Made by a program: the position numbers and the translations under genes. DNA of 64,000 nt from JAOUEA01 sp963821925. Its GTDB lineage: Bacteria; Actinomycetota; UBA4738; HRBIN12. The stretch is from positions 248,001-312,000 of the forward strand of contig CAWGFO010000009.1 of NCBI GenBank assembly GCA_963821925.1, in the 5' to 3' direction. The notes below the pieces were generated by a model. The model worked only from the letters and a program-made list of their open reading frames with translations, made no database searches and was not told the origin of the DNA. Positions within the stretch are counted from its first letter, which is position 1; each line of letters begins with the position of its first letter. Shown piece by piece: positions 35,743-43,804 of the stretch.

Positions 35743-35758
35743 TCGAACGTATGTTCGA
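35743..35758. promoter_or_regulatory. LexA (SOS) box
   Basis: TCGAACGTATGTTCGA contains CGAAC-N4-GTTCG, the actinobacterial/Bacillus type LexA consensus. It is 47 bp upstream of DUF6504-dnaE2-MFS-dinB. A further CGAAC half-site adjoins it (35737-35741). Confidence 0.88.
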
Positions 35759-35826
35759 GTGGAGGATGAATGTACGCCCGCCCTCCGACATCCGTCAAGG
35801 TGGCCCGGACAGGGGTTGTTCGGCCG

Positions 35827-35832
35827 TATCAT
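35827..35832 (+). promoter_or_regulatory. Candidate -10 (TATCAT) of rocD
   Basis: TATCAT fits TANNNT and lies about 63 bp before rocD, followed by a short hairpin CCTGC/GCAGG. No good -35 box is visible. Confidence 0.3.
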
Positions 35833-35894
35833 GCCTGCATGGGCAGGTAGCTGCGGTGCCCGAACCACGCATGCCGACCGACAAGGGGGATCGC

Positions 35895-37154
35895 ATGACC
35901 ATGGTGGCCGAGCCCGGCGATCAGGTGGCCGGCGCCACGACGGCGACCGACTCCGAGGCCCAGATCGAGCTCGTCGAACGGTTCAGCGCGCACAACTATC
36001 ACCCCCTGCCGGTCGTGGTGGCCGAGGCCGAGGGCGCATGGGTCACCGACGTCGAAGGCCGCCGCTACCTCGACATGCTCGCCGCCTACTCGGCCCTGAA
36101 CTTCGGCCACCGGCACCCCGACCTGGTCCGAGCGGCGCACGAGCAGCTCGATCGCGTGACCCTCACCTCGCGCGCGTTCCACAACGACCGGTTCGGCCCG
36201 TTCTGCGAGGGCCTCGCCGCGCTCTGCGGGATGGAGATGGTCCTGCCGATGAACACCGGCGCCGAGGCCGTCGAGACCGCCGTCAAGACGGCACGCCGGT
36301 GGGGCTACGACGTCAAGGGCGTGCCCGAGGACCAGGCGAAGATCGTGGTGTGCACCGGGAACTTCCACGGCCGCACGATCACGATCGTGAGCTTCTCGTC
36401 CGACCCGTCGGCCTGGACCGGCTTCGGGCCGCTCACGCCAGGCTTCGTGACGGTGCCCTACGGCGACGGCGACGCGCTGGAACAGGCGCTCGCCGACCCC
36501 CACGTGGTCGGGTTCCTCGTCGAGCCGATCCAGGGCGAGGCCGGTGTCATCGTGCCGCCCGACGGGTACCTTCGCCGCGCGCGTGAGCTCTGCACCGAGC
36601 GGAACGTGCTGCTGATCGCCGACGAGATCCAGTCGGGCCTCGGGCGCACAGGGCGCACGTTCGCGTGCGAGCACGAGGGCGTCACGCCCGACATCTTCGT
36701 GCTGGGCAAGGCCCTGGGCGGCGGCATCGTGCCGATCAGCGCCGTCGTCTCGACCCGCGACGTCCTGGGCGTGTTCCGCCCCGGTGAACACGGTTCGACG
36801 TTCGGGGGGAACCCCCTGGCGTGCGCGGTCGGGCTCGAGGTGCTCCGGCTCCTGGGCACCGGCGAGTTCCAGGCGCGCGCCGACGCCATGGGCACAGCCC
36901 TGATCCAGCGGCTGCGCGCCGAGGTCCCGTCCTCGGTGACCGAGGTGCGCGGCAAGGGGCTCTGGGTCGGGATCGAGCTCACGCCCGAGGCCGCTCCGGC
37001 GCGCGACGTCTGCGAGCGCCTGATGGACATGGGCGTCCTCGCCAAGGACACCCACGAGACCACCGTCCGTCTCGCCCCGCCGCTCGTGATCTCCCAGGAC
37101 GACCTCGACTGGGCCACCGAGCGGATCCTCACGGCCCTCGGCGAACGCACCTAG
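35895..37154 (+). CDS. rocD: Ornithine--oxo-acid aminotransferase
   Basis: Converts ornithine and 2-oxoglutarate to glutamate semialdehyde and glutamate with PLP. The 419-residue class III aminotransferase has NYHPLPVV, LAAYSALNFGHRHP, MNTGAEAVETAVKTARRW, GNFHGRTITIVSFS, ADEIQSGLGRTG and the PLP lysine in VLGKALGGG, all close to OAT. The ATG at 35895 follows AGGGGGA; an ATG eight codons upstream is possible. It stands divergent from the SOS operon. Arginine or ornithine breakdown is the expected role; carbamate kinase lies 17 kb away. Confidence 0.93.
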   Translation: MTMVAEPGDQVAGATTATDSEAQIELVERFSAHNYHPLPVVVAEAEGAWVTDVEGRRYLDMLAAYSALNFGHRHPDLVRAAHEQLDRVTLTSRAFHNDRFGPFCEGLAALCGMEMVLPMNTGAEAVETAVKTARRWGYDVKGVPEDQAKIVVCTGNFHGRTITIVSFSSDPSAWTGFGPLTPGFVTVPYGDGDALEQALADPHVVGFLVEPIQGEAGVIVPPDGYLRRARELCTERNVLLIADEIQSGLGRTGRTFACEHEGVTPDIFVLGKALGGGIVPISAVVSTRDVLGVFRPGEHGSTFGGNPLACAVGLEVLRLLGTGEFQARADAMGTALIQRLRAEVPSSVTEVRGKGLWVGIELTPEAAPARDVCERLMDMGVLAKDTHETTVRLAPPLVISQDDLDWATERILTALGERT

Positions 37155-37203
37155 CGTCACCGAAGCTCCATCTCCCGGCCTCCAGAGGGCCACCCCGTGC
37201 GGG

Positions 37204-37209
37204 TATCGT
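37204..37209 (+). promoter_or_regulatory. Leaderless promoter -10 (TATCGT) of the DUF402 gene
   Basis: TATCGT, six bases, ATG. No ribosome binding site. Confidence 0.55.
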
Positions 37210-37215
37210 GGGTGT

Positions 37216-37836
37216 ATGGATCGGTGGTTCCGTCGGGGTGAGCGGGTGGCGCTCCGAGAGGTATGGGACGGCCGAGTGTTCTACGCACGTCCCGTCACCG
37301 TCGTGGAGGACACGCCGGCCCGCTCGATGTTCTACGTGCCGCCCGTCGTCCGGTCCCTCGAGCCCGAGGACGACGAGGGGACGTTGCTGCGGATCCCCGA
37401 CCGCGAGTGGCACCTGGAACGGCACGAGGTCCGCCACCATCCGTTCCTGTCCTTCGCCTTCCCCGATACGCCCTACGCGGTGCTCGCGAGCTGGGACCGG
37501 GAGAGCGGCGAGTTCCGGGGTTGGTACATCAACCTGCAGTCGCCCCTGCGGCGCACTGACATCGGGTTCGACACCCGCGAGCACGTCCTCGATGTCCTGG
37601 TCCCGCCCGACCGCTCGACGTGGACCTGGAAGGACGAGGACGAGCTCGAGCAGGCCGTCGACGAGGGGCTGTTCACCGAGGAGGAGGCAGAGCGCTTCCG
37701 CGCCGCCGGCGAACGTGCGGTCGAGCAGATCATCCTGCGCGAGCCGCCCTTCGACGAGGACTGGGAGCACTGGACACCCGAGCCCGGATGGGGCACGCCC
37801 GAGCTCCCGGAGGCCGTCGAGGTCGTCCCCACCTAG
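37216..37836 (+). CDS. DUF402 protein, probable nucleoside-phosphate phosphatase-like fold
   Basis: A 206-residue protein with the DUF402 core: VREVWDGRVFYARPVTVVED region, WHLERHEVRHHPFLSF, YINLQSPLRRTDIGFDTREHVLDVLVPPDRS and WKDEDELEQAVDEGLFTEEEA. The family includes FomD and Ntdp, which hydrolyse nucleotide phosphates or CMP esters; acidic residues in DIGFDT and KDEDELE are the likely metal site. The true substrate is unknown. The first base of ATG is the predicted transcript start. Confidence 0.82.
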   Translation: MDRWFRRGERVALREVWDGRVFYARPVTVVEDTPARSMFYVPPVVRSLEPEDDEGTLLRIPDREWHLERHEVRHHPFLSFAFPDTPYAVLASWDRESGEFRGWYINLQSPLRRTDIGFDTREHVLDVLVPPDRSTWTWKDEDELEQAVDEGLFTEEEAERFRAAGERAVEQIILREPPFDEDWEHWTPEPGWGTPELPEAVEVVPT

Positions 37837-37872
37837 TTGTCGTCCCGGCCCACGGTCGGCGAGGGTATGTCC

Positions 37873-39120
37873 ATGAGCGATCTCTCCGCCCTCCGCGACC
37901 GCTTCCCCGCCCTCGCCCGACCGGGTGAGGACGGCCGCCCGCTGGTGATCGTCGACGCCCCAGGTGGCTCGCAGGTCCCCGACACGGTGATCGAGGCCGT
38001 CTCGGCCCACTACCGCACCGGCGTCTCGAACATGGATGGCGCGTTCGCGACCAGCCGCGAGACCGGCGAGGTCGTGGCGGCGGCGCGCCGGGCGGGCGCC
38101 GACCTCGTGGGGACCGATCCCGAACGGATCGTCTTCGGGCAGAACTCGACCTCGCTCCTGTTCCACGTGGCGCGGTCGCTCACGCGAGCCCTCGGGCCGG
38201 ACGACGAGGTCGTGGTCACCAGGCTCGACCACGACGCGAACGTGCGTCCCTGGGTGCTGGCGGCCCGCGACGCGGGGGCCACGCTCCGCTGGGTCGACAT
38301 CGATCCCGACGACGCGACCCTCGACGAGGCCTCGTTCGACGCGGCCCTCTCCGAGCGCACGCGGCTCGTGGCGTTCACGCTCGCCTCGAACGGCGTGGGC
38401 ACGATCACGCCGGCCGCCCGGCTCGTGCGCCGCGCGAAGGAGACCGGGGCCCTCGTTGCGGTCGACGGGGTGCACCTCGCCCAGCACCGCGCGATCGACT
38501 TCGACGACCTGGGCGCCGACCTGCTCGCGGTCTCGCCGTACAAGGTCTTCGGTCCCCACCTCGGGATGCTCGCCGCGCGGCCCGGCATCCTCGACGACCT
38601 CGACCCGTACCGGGTCCGGCCGGCCCAGGACTACCCCTCGCCCGAACGCTGGGAGACCGGCACGCAGAACCACGAGGCGATGCAGGGATTCGTCGCGGCG
38701 GTCGACTACCTCGCGGAGGCGGGGCGAGCGTACGGCGCCCCGGCTGACGGTTCGCGCCGCGCCGAGGTCCGGGCGGCGTTCGCCGCGTTCGGCGACCATG
38801 AACGCGGGCTGAGCCGCCGGTTCGTGGACGGGTTCGCCCGGATCCCGGGCGGACGCCTGTGGGGCATCGGCGACCCCGGCCGGCTCGACGAGCGCACGCC
38901 GACCTTCGCGGTGCGGCTCGGCGATCAGCATCCCCTGAAGACCGCGGAGGCGCTCGGCGACCGCGGTATCTTCGTCTGGGACGGTCATTACTACGCGATG
39001 GAGCTCTTCGAGCGCCTCGGCCTCCTCGAGACCGGAGGCGCGGTGCGGATCGGGTTCTGCCACTACCACACGGCCGACGAGGTGGACCGGGTGCTCGCGG
39101 CCCTCCACGACCTCGCGTAG
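37873..39120 (+). CDS. Class V aminotransferase, cysteine desulfurase-like
   Basis: A 415-residue PLP enzyme of the SufS/Csd group: NSTSLLFHVARSL, VVVTRLDHDANVRPWVL (instead of the usual E.EHHSN), FTLASNGVGT, VDGVHLAQHRAIDF and the PLP lysine in AVSPYKVFGPHLG. The C-terminal part has GHYYAMELFERLGL and RIGFCHYHTADEVD. The active-site Cys loop of true desulfurases is not evident, so an isopenicillin-epimerase-like or other lyase role is possible. The second ATG (37873) is chosen for the GAGGG seven bases upstream. Confidence 0.82.
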   Translation: MSDLSALRDRFPALARPGEDGRPLVIVDAPGGSQVPDTVIEAVSAHYRTGVSNMDGAFATSRETGEVVAAARRAGADLVGTDPERIVFGQNSTSLLFHVARSLTRALGPDDEVVVTRLDHDANVRPWVLAARDAGATLRWVDIDPDDATLDEASFDAALSERTRLVAFTLASNGVGTITPAARLVRRAKETGALVAVDGVHLAQHRAIDFDDLGADLLAVSPYKVFGPHLGMLAARPGILDDLDPYRVRPAQDYPSPERWETGTQNHEAMQGFVAAVDYLAEAGRAYGAPADGSRRAEVRAAFAAFGDHERGLSRRFVDGFARIPGGRLWGIGDPGRLDERTPTFAVRLGDQHPLKTAEALGDRGIFVWDGHYYAMELFERLGLLETGGAVRIGFCHYHTADEVDRVLAALHDLA

Positions 39121-39121
39121 C

Positions 39122-39127
39122 TACAAT
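39122..39127 (+). promoter_or_regulatory. -10 box (TACAAT) of sqdB
   Basis: TACAAT overlaps the stop of the aminotransferase gene; the leader of about 22 nt contains GGAGA before the ATG. Confidence 0.45.
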
Positions 39128-39156
39128 CCACGCCAACCTCTGAACGGAGACTCCTG

Positions 39157-40326
39157 ATGCGGATCCTGATCCTCGGCGGCGACGGCTACCTCGGCTGGCC
39201 TACCGCGATGCGGTTCTCGAGCCGGGGCCACGAGGTCCACGTGATCGACAACTACCTGCGCCGCGAGGCCCACCGCGAGGCGGGCTCGGACTCCCTCACG
39301 CCGATCGCCTCGGGCCTGTCCGAGCGCGTCGCCGCGTGGAAGGAGATCGCCGGCCTCGACATCGGCTACACGGAGGGCGACCTCACCGATTGGGACGTCA
39401 CCGAGACGCTCTTCCGGGAGTTCGAGCCCGAGGCCGTCGTGCACTACGGCGAGATCCCGAGCGCCCCCTACTCGATGAAGGACCGCGACCACGCGGTGTT
39501 CACGCAGACGAACAACGTCGTGAACACGCTGAACGTGATCTACGCGATCCGCGACATCGTCCCCAACTGCCATCTCGTGAAGCTGGGCACGATGGGTGAG
39601 TACGGCACCCCGAACATCGACATCGAAGAGGGCTACATCGAGATCAACCACAACGGGCGCAGCGACTACCTGCCGTTCCCGAAGGTCCCGGGTTCGATGT
39701 ACCACCTGTCGAAGGTCCACGACTCGCACAACATCCACTTCGCCTGCCGCGTCTGGGGCATGCGCGCGACCGACCTGAACCAGGGCGTCGTGTACGGGAT
39801 CCAGACCGATGAGACCGTGCTCGACGACCGCTTGATGACGCGCTTCGACTACGACGACGTCTTCGGCACGGCGCTGAACCGCTTCTGCCTCCAGGCCGTC
39901 ATCGGTCACCCGCTCACCGTGTACGGCAAGGGTGGCCAGACCCGTGGTTACCTGAACATCGTCGACACGCTGCAGTGCGTTGAGCTCGCCGTCACGCACC
40001 CCGCCGAGCGCGGCGAGATGCGCGTGTTCAACCAGTTCACCGAGTCGTTCTCGATCCTGGACCTCGCCCAACTCGTCCAGAAGGCCGGCGCCGAGGTCGG
40101 GATCGACGTCGAGGTCGCGCCGATCGACAACCCGCGGTTCGAGCTCGAAGAGCACTACTACAACCCCGTGCACACGAAGCTCCTCGACCTCGGGCTGAAG
40201 CCGCACCTCCTCTCGGAGACCCTGATCGAGTCGATGTTCTCGACGATGGAGCGGTTCAAGGACCGCGTGATCGCCGACCACATCCTGCCGCGCGACCGCT
40301 GGCAGCCGGCCGACTCCGAGGCGTAG
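39157..40326 (+). CDS. sqdB: UDP-sulfoquinovose synthase
   Basis: Makes UDP-sulfoquinovose from UDP-glucose and sulfite with bound NAD. The 389-residue short-chain dehydrogenase has the nucleotide loop GGDGYLGW (residues 7-14), the SQD1-specific TMGEYGTPNIDIEEGY (Thr145, Glu148), YHLSK with catalytic Tyr182/Lys186, DLNQGVVYG and RGYLNIVDT. These signatures separate it from UDP-glucose epimerases. It directly precedes a DUF2304-GT2 fusion instead of the SqdX sulfolipid synthase found with SqdB in phototrophs. Confidence 0.93.
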   Translation: MRILILGGDGYLGWPTAMRFSSRGHEVHVIDNYLRREAHREAGSDSLTPIASGLSERVAAWKEIAGLDIGYTEGDLTDWDVTETLFREFEPEAVVHYGEIPSAPYSMKDRDHAVFTQTNNVVNTLNVIYAIRDIVPNCHLVKLGTMGEYGTPNIDIEEGYIEINHNGRSDYLPFPKVPGSMYHLSKVHDSHNIHFACRVWGMRATDLNQGVVYGIQTDETVLDDRLMTRFDYDDVFGTALNRFCLQAVIGHPLTVYGKGGQTRGYLNIVDTLQCVELAVTHPAERGEMRVFNQFTESFSILDLAQLVQKAGAEVGIDVEVAPIDNPRFELEEHYYNPVHTKLLDLGLKPHLLSETLIESMFSTMERFKDRVIADHILPRDRWQPADSEA

Positions 40327-40333
40327 CCCGCGC

Positions 40334-41386
40334 ATGTGGGCGCTCCGGCTCATCGCGGCCGTGGCCGCGATCGCGTTCTTCTTGGGCGCGGTCCGCGCCT
40401 ACCACCGGAGGAACCTCAGCCGGCTCAGCCTGATCATCGCGTTCTTCGCGGCCCTCGCGGTCGTGCTGCTCGGGCTCTTCCCGGATCTGTTCGACCCGGT
40501 CTTCGACACCTTCAACTTCGCGCCCGGCAACAACCGGCGGCTCATCGCGGTCCTCGTGGCGGCGGTCGTCGTGCTCTTCCTGATGCTGTTCCGCCTGCAG
40601 GGGCACTCGGACCGGTCCGAGCGGGCGATCCGCCAGCTCGTGGAGGCCCTCGCCGTGCAGGGGTTCGACTGGGAGGAGGCGGCGCGCCGCGTGTCGGCCG
40701 GCCCGAAGGTCGTCACGATCTCCCCCGCGTACAACGAGGCCGAGAACGTCGGCCCCGTGATCGAGGCGATGCCGAGGGAGATCGAGGGCTACCACGTGGT
40801 GCCGATCGTCGTGGACGACCACTCCGACGACGGCACGCCCGACGCGGCGCGGGCGGCGGGCGCGTTCGTCGCGAGCCTGCCGATCCGGCGGGGCGGCGGG
40901 ATGGCCTTGCGCGTCGGCTACGACGTCGCGCTGCAGCTCGGCGCCGACATCGTCGTGACCCTGGACGCCGACGGCCAGCACCTGCCCGAGGAGATCCCGA
41001 TCCTGATCGCACCGATCATCGAGGGCCGCGCCGACCACGTGAACGGCTCGCGGATGCTCGGCGACTTCGAGCGCGGCGGGCCCCTGATCCGTCACGCCGG
41101 CGTCCACTTCTTCTCGTGGGTCGTGACGATCCTCACGGGCCAGCGCGTGACCGACATCTCGAGCGGGTACCGGGCCACGCGCGCCGAGACGCTCCGCACG
41201 CTGATCCTCGTGCAGGACCAGTTCTGGACGTCGGAGGTCACGATCGAGGCGCTCCGGCAGCACGCGCGCGTCGTGGAGGTGCCCGTGACCTTCCTCACGC
41301 GCCGCGGCGGCGAGTCGAAGAAGCCGAAGTCGATGCGCTACGCCTGGAACTTCTCGAAGGCGATCGGGAAGACCTGGCTCAGGTAG
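40334..41386 (+). CDS. DUF2304 - glycosyltransferase family 2 fusion
   Basis: A 350-residue protein. Residues 1-95 form the DUF2304 module with three membrane helices (5-22, 30-50, 70-88); residues 125-345 form a GT-A domain of the dolichyl-phosphate-mannose synthase type: ISPAYNEAENV, VDDHSDDGT (161-168), the metal motif DAD (211-213) in LDADGQHLP, GSRMLG and SSGYRATRAE. It likely transfers a sugar from a nucleotide donor to a polyprenyl phosphate. It starts 8 bp after sqdB and is surely in the same operon, so UDP-sulfoquinovose is a candidate donor. DUF2304 is usually a separate small protein next to such enzymes. Confidence 0.88.
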   Translation: MWALRLIAAVAAIAFFLGAVRAYHRRNLSRLSLIIAFFAALAVVLLGLFPDLFDPVFDTFNFAPGNNRRLIAVLVAAVVVLFLMLFRLQGHSDRSERAIRQLVEALAVQGFDWEEAARRVSAGPKVVTISPAYNEAENVGPVIEAMPREIEGYHVVPIVVDDHSDDGTPDAARAAGAFVASLPIRRGGGMALRVGYDVALQLGADIVVTLDADGQHLPEEIPILIAPIIEGRADHVNGSRMLGDFERGGPLIRHAGVHFFSWVVTILTGQRVTDISSGYRATRAETLRTLILVQDQFWTSEVTIEALRQHARVVEVPVTFLTRRGGESKKPKSMRYAWNFSKAIGKTWLR

Positions 41387-42032
41387 CGGCGAGGTCGGCC
41401 CGCACCACGCGGTCTGCGTCGCGGTAGACGAGCCAGGCCGCGACCGCCGCCGGCAGGGTGATGCCGATCACGTAGACGACCTTCGCCCAGCCGAGTCCGG
41501 CGACGCTCAGGGAGCCGATCGCGGCGGCGGCGAACGGCACCCAGACCACGAGGCGCCACGGGCGCCAGTCGGGGCGATCGCGGGTCGCCCGCGTCACGCC
41601 CACCGCGGCCACCAGCGTCGCCACCGTCGCGATCGTCACCCCCGCCAGATGCAGGACCCCGTGCCAGGTGCGCGCGACCCCCGGCCCGTCCGTCGTGAAC
41701 GCCAGCAGCACGTCGCCCGCCGCGATCGCGAGGAACCCTCCCGTCGCGAGCCGGTCGCCGAGCGCCGGGCGCAGCGCGCCGAGCGCGAACACCGTGTAGC
41801 ACCCCGCGAGCCACAGGAACGCCATGATCTGCCCGAGCCCGGCGGGATCGCCCACGGCCATGCTGCTCGGCCAGCTGTCCCACCCCTGGGCGCGGATCAC
41901 CTCGGGACGCAGGAGGGCCATCGCGAACGACACCGCGAGGAACCCGACCGGGCCCATCGCCCCGGCCATCGCGTTGCGGCGGATGCGCACGGCGGCCGAG
42001 ACGGCCGGACGGTCGGCGGCCCGCTCGCTCAC
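41379..42032 (-). CDS. DUF998-like seven-helix membrane protein
   Basis: A 217-residue protein with about six to seven hydrophobic segments: GFLAVSFAMALL, IMAFLWLAGCYTVFALGAL, FLAIAAGDVLLAF, WHGVLHLAGVTIATVATLVAAV, VVWVPFAAAAIGSL and VVYVIGITLPAAVAAWLV. The pattern and the HGVLH motif fit DUF998, a family without a known function. The GTG start overlaps the psuG stop as GTGA, and its 3' end overlaps the GT2 gene by 8 bp on the other strand. Confidence 0.7.
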   Translation of the reverse strand: MSERAADRPAVSAAVRIRRNAMAGAMGPVGFLAVSFAMALLRPEVIRAQGWDSWPSSMAVGDPAGLGQIMAFLWLAGCYTVFALGALRPALGDRLATGGFLAIAAGDVLLAFTTDGPGVARTWHGVLHLAGVTIATVATLVAAVGVTRATRDRPDWRPWRLVVWVPFAAAAIGSLSVAGLGWAKVVYVIGITLPAAVAAWLVYRDADRVVRADLAAT

Positions 42033-42925
42033 CCGGCCGCTGCCACCGCGATCTCGGCCGCCACGCGGGCGTTGTCCTCGAGCAAGGCGAGGTTCGTCTC
42101 GAGGCTCCGGCCGCCGGTGAGCTCGGCGAGCGCCGCCAGCAGGAACGGGGTGCGGACCTTGCCGTGGACGCCGGCGCGGTCGGCGAGCGCCTCGGACTCG
42201 CGCGCCGCGGCCCCCACTTCCTCGGCGTCCATCGCCAGCGCCGACGGGACCGGGTTGCAGAACAGCAGCGTGGAGCGCACCTCCAGGTCCAGCGAGGCCC
42301 GGAGCATCGCGGCGGCGGCCGCCGGCACGTCGACGCGGTGCTCGAGCTCGACCGGCGCCTCACGCACGAGGAAGAATGGCAGCCGGTCCACGCCGTACCC
42401 GACGATCGAGACGCCCAGCTCCTCCAGCTTCTCGGTCGTCGAGACCGGGTCGATGATCGACTTCGGGCCCGAGCACACGAGCAGGCCGGGGGTGCGCGCC
42501 AACTCGAGGAGGTCGGCGCTGACATCGGGATCGTCGCCGGGGTGCACCCCGCCGATGCCGCCGGTAGCGCCGACCGCCACGCCCGCCTTCGCGGCCGCCC
42601 AGATCGTGGCGCTCACCGTCGTGGCGCCGAGCGCTCCGGTCGCGACCGCGGCCGGAAGATCGCGGCGCGCGACCTTCGTCGCGGCCCCGGGTTCGGCGAA
42701 CCGATCCACCTCCACGTCGGCGAGCCCGACCGTGACCGCGCCGCCGACGACGCCGATCCACGCCGGGACCGCCCCCGCGGCACGGATCGCGCCGCCCATG
42801 CGCTCGACGCACTCCCGGTTCCTGGGCGCGGGCAGTCCTTGACCGATCACGCTCGTCTCGAGCGCGACGACCGCCTGCCCGATCGCCAGCGCGTCGCGGA
42901 CCTCCTCGCCCAGCCGGATCGTCAT
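42029..42925 (-). CDS. psuG: Pseudouridine-5'-phosphate glycosidase
   Basis: Splits pseudouridine 5'-phosphate into uracil and ribose 5-phosphate. The 298-residue protein has ALETSVIGQGLPAPRN, the catalytic Lys region TTVSATIWAAAKAGVAVGATGGIGGVH (core ATGGIGGVH), LVCSGPKSIIDPVSTTEKLEELGV (core CSGPKSIID) and the C-terminal GHGKVRTPFLL equivalent GVHGKVRTPFLL. The ATG overlaps the stop of the PfkB kinase as ATGA, pairing it with PsuK in the pseudouridine salvage route. Confidence 0.95.
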   Translation of the reverse strand: MTIRLGEEVRDALAIGQAVVALETSVIGQGLPAPRNRECVERMGGAIRAAGAVPAWIGVVGGAVTVGLADVEVDRFAEPGAATKVARRDLPAAVATGALGATTVSATIWAAAKAGVAVGATGGIGGVHPGDDPDVSADLLELARTPGLLVCSGPKSIIDPVSTTEKLEELGVSIVGYGVDRLPFFLVREAPVELEHRVDVPAAAAAMLRASLDLEVRSTLLFCNPVPSALAMDAEEVGAAARESEALADRAGVHGKVRTPFLLAALAELTGGRSLETNLALLEDNARVAAEIAVAAAG

Positions 42926-43791
42926 CGGGCGCCCTTCTCGGGCCAGGCCTGGAAGCTCGAGGCGGCGAGCGCTCCCGCATGGCAGGCGCGACGGAGGGCA
43001 TCGTCGACGTCGGCGCCGCGCGCCACGGCCGCGAGGAACACCCCGTCGAACGCGTCGCCCGCGCCGGTGGGATCGCGCTCCTCGATCGGCTCGGCCGCCG
43101 CCCGGTGCATCGCGCCGTCGACCACCGCCACCGCGCCCCGGTCGCCGAGCTTCACGCACGCGATCGGGAACCGGTCCCCGAGGAGCTTCGCGGCTGCCTC
43201 GCCCGTGGACCCGGTCAGCACCTCGGCCTCGCGCTCGTTCGCGAGGAGCACGGTCGCCTTCTCCGTGACCTCGAAGAAGCGCTCGACGCCGAACGCCTCG
43301 ACGAGCGGCCACGAGGCGGTCTCGACCGCCACGAACGGCGAGACCGAGCGTTCGATCGCGGCACGCGCCGTCGGGTGCGTGTCCTCGTGCATGAGGAGGT
43401 ACCCCGAGACCAGCACGGCGCCGCTCACGAGCATGCCCGGGAGCACGTCGGCCCGGAACCGGGCGTTCGCCCCGCGGTCGGCGGCCATCGAACGTTCCCC
43501 CGGCTCGTGCAGGACGAGCATCGTGCCGGTGGCGGCATCGGGGTACGGGGTGAGCTGCATCTTCACGCCACGCTCGCGGAGCGCCTCGGCGACGAGCCGT
43601 CCGGCGAGATCGGCGCCCACCCCGCCGTGCACGCGGGCGGTCGCGCCGTCCCAGACGGCCCAGACCGCGGCGTTCGCCGACGTCCCGCCCGGCTGCACGA
43701 CCACGCGGCCGTGCACGTCGCCACCGCGCGCGAGCCGGGCGGCGTCCGCGCGGACGTCGAGCATCACGTCGCCGATGCAGAGCAGATCCAC
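42922..43791 (-). CDS. psuK: PfkB-family kinase, probable pseudouridine kinase
   Basis: The 289-residue protein starts VDLLCIGDVMLDV and has PGGTSANAAVWAVWDGA (substrate site), VKLGDRGAVAVVDG, and the C-terminal catalytic DPTGAGDAFDGVFLAAV with the base Asp. The fold alone does not fix the substrate; overlap with psuG makes pseudouridine kinase most likely. The GTG start has no Shine-Dalgarno and follows TAGGCT by seven bases. Confidence 0.85.
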   Translation of the reverse strand: MDLLCIGDVMLDVRADAARLARGGDVHGRVVVQPGGTSANAAVWAVWDGATARVHGGVGADLAGRLVAEALRERGVKMQLTPYPDAATGTMLVLHEPGERSMAADRGANARFRADVLPGMLVSGAVLVSGYLLMHEDTHPTARAAIERSVSPFVAVETASWPLVEAFGVERFFEVTEKATVLLANEREAEVLTGSTGEAAAKLLGDRFPIACVKLGDRGAVAVVDGAMHRAAAEPIEERDPTGAGDAFDGVFLAAVARGADVDDALRRACHAGALAASSFQAWPEKGAR

Positions 43792-43798
43792 GCGCGAC

Positions 43799-43804
43799 AG
43801 CCTA
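43799..43804 (-). promoter_or_regulatory. Leaderless promoter -10 (TAGGCT) of psuK
   Basis: TAGGCT overlaps the upstream stop codon TAG; seven bases later comes the GTG. Confidence 0.45.
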
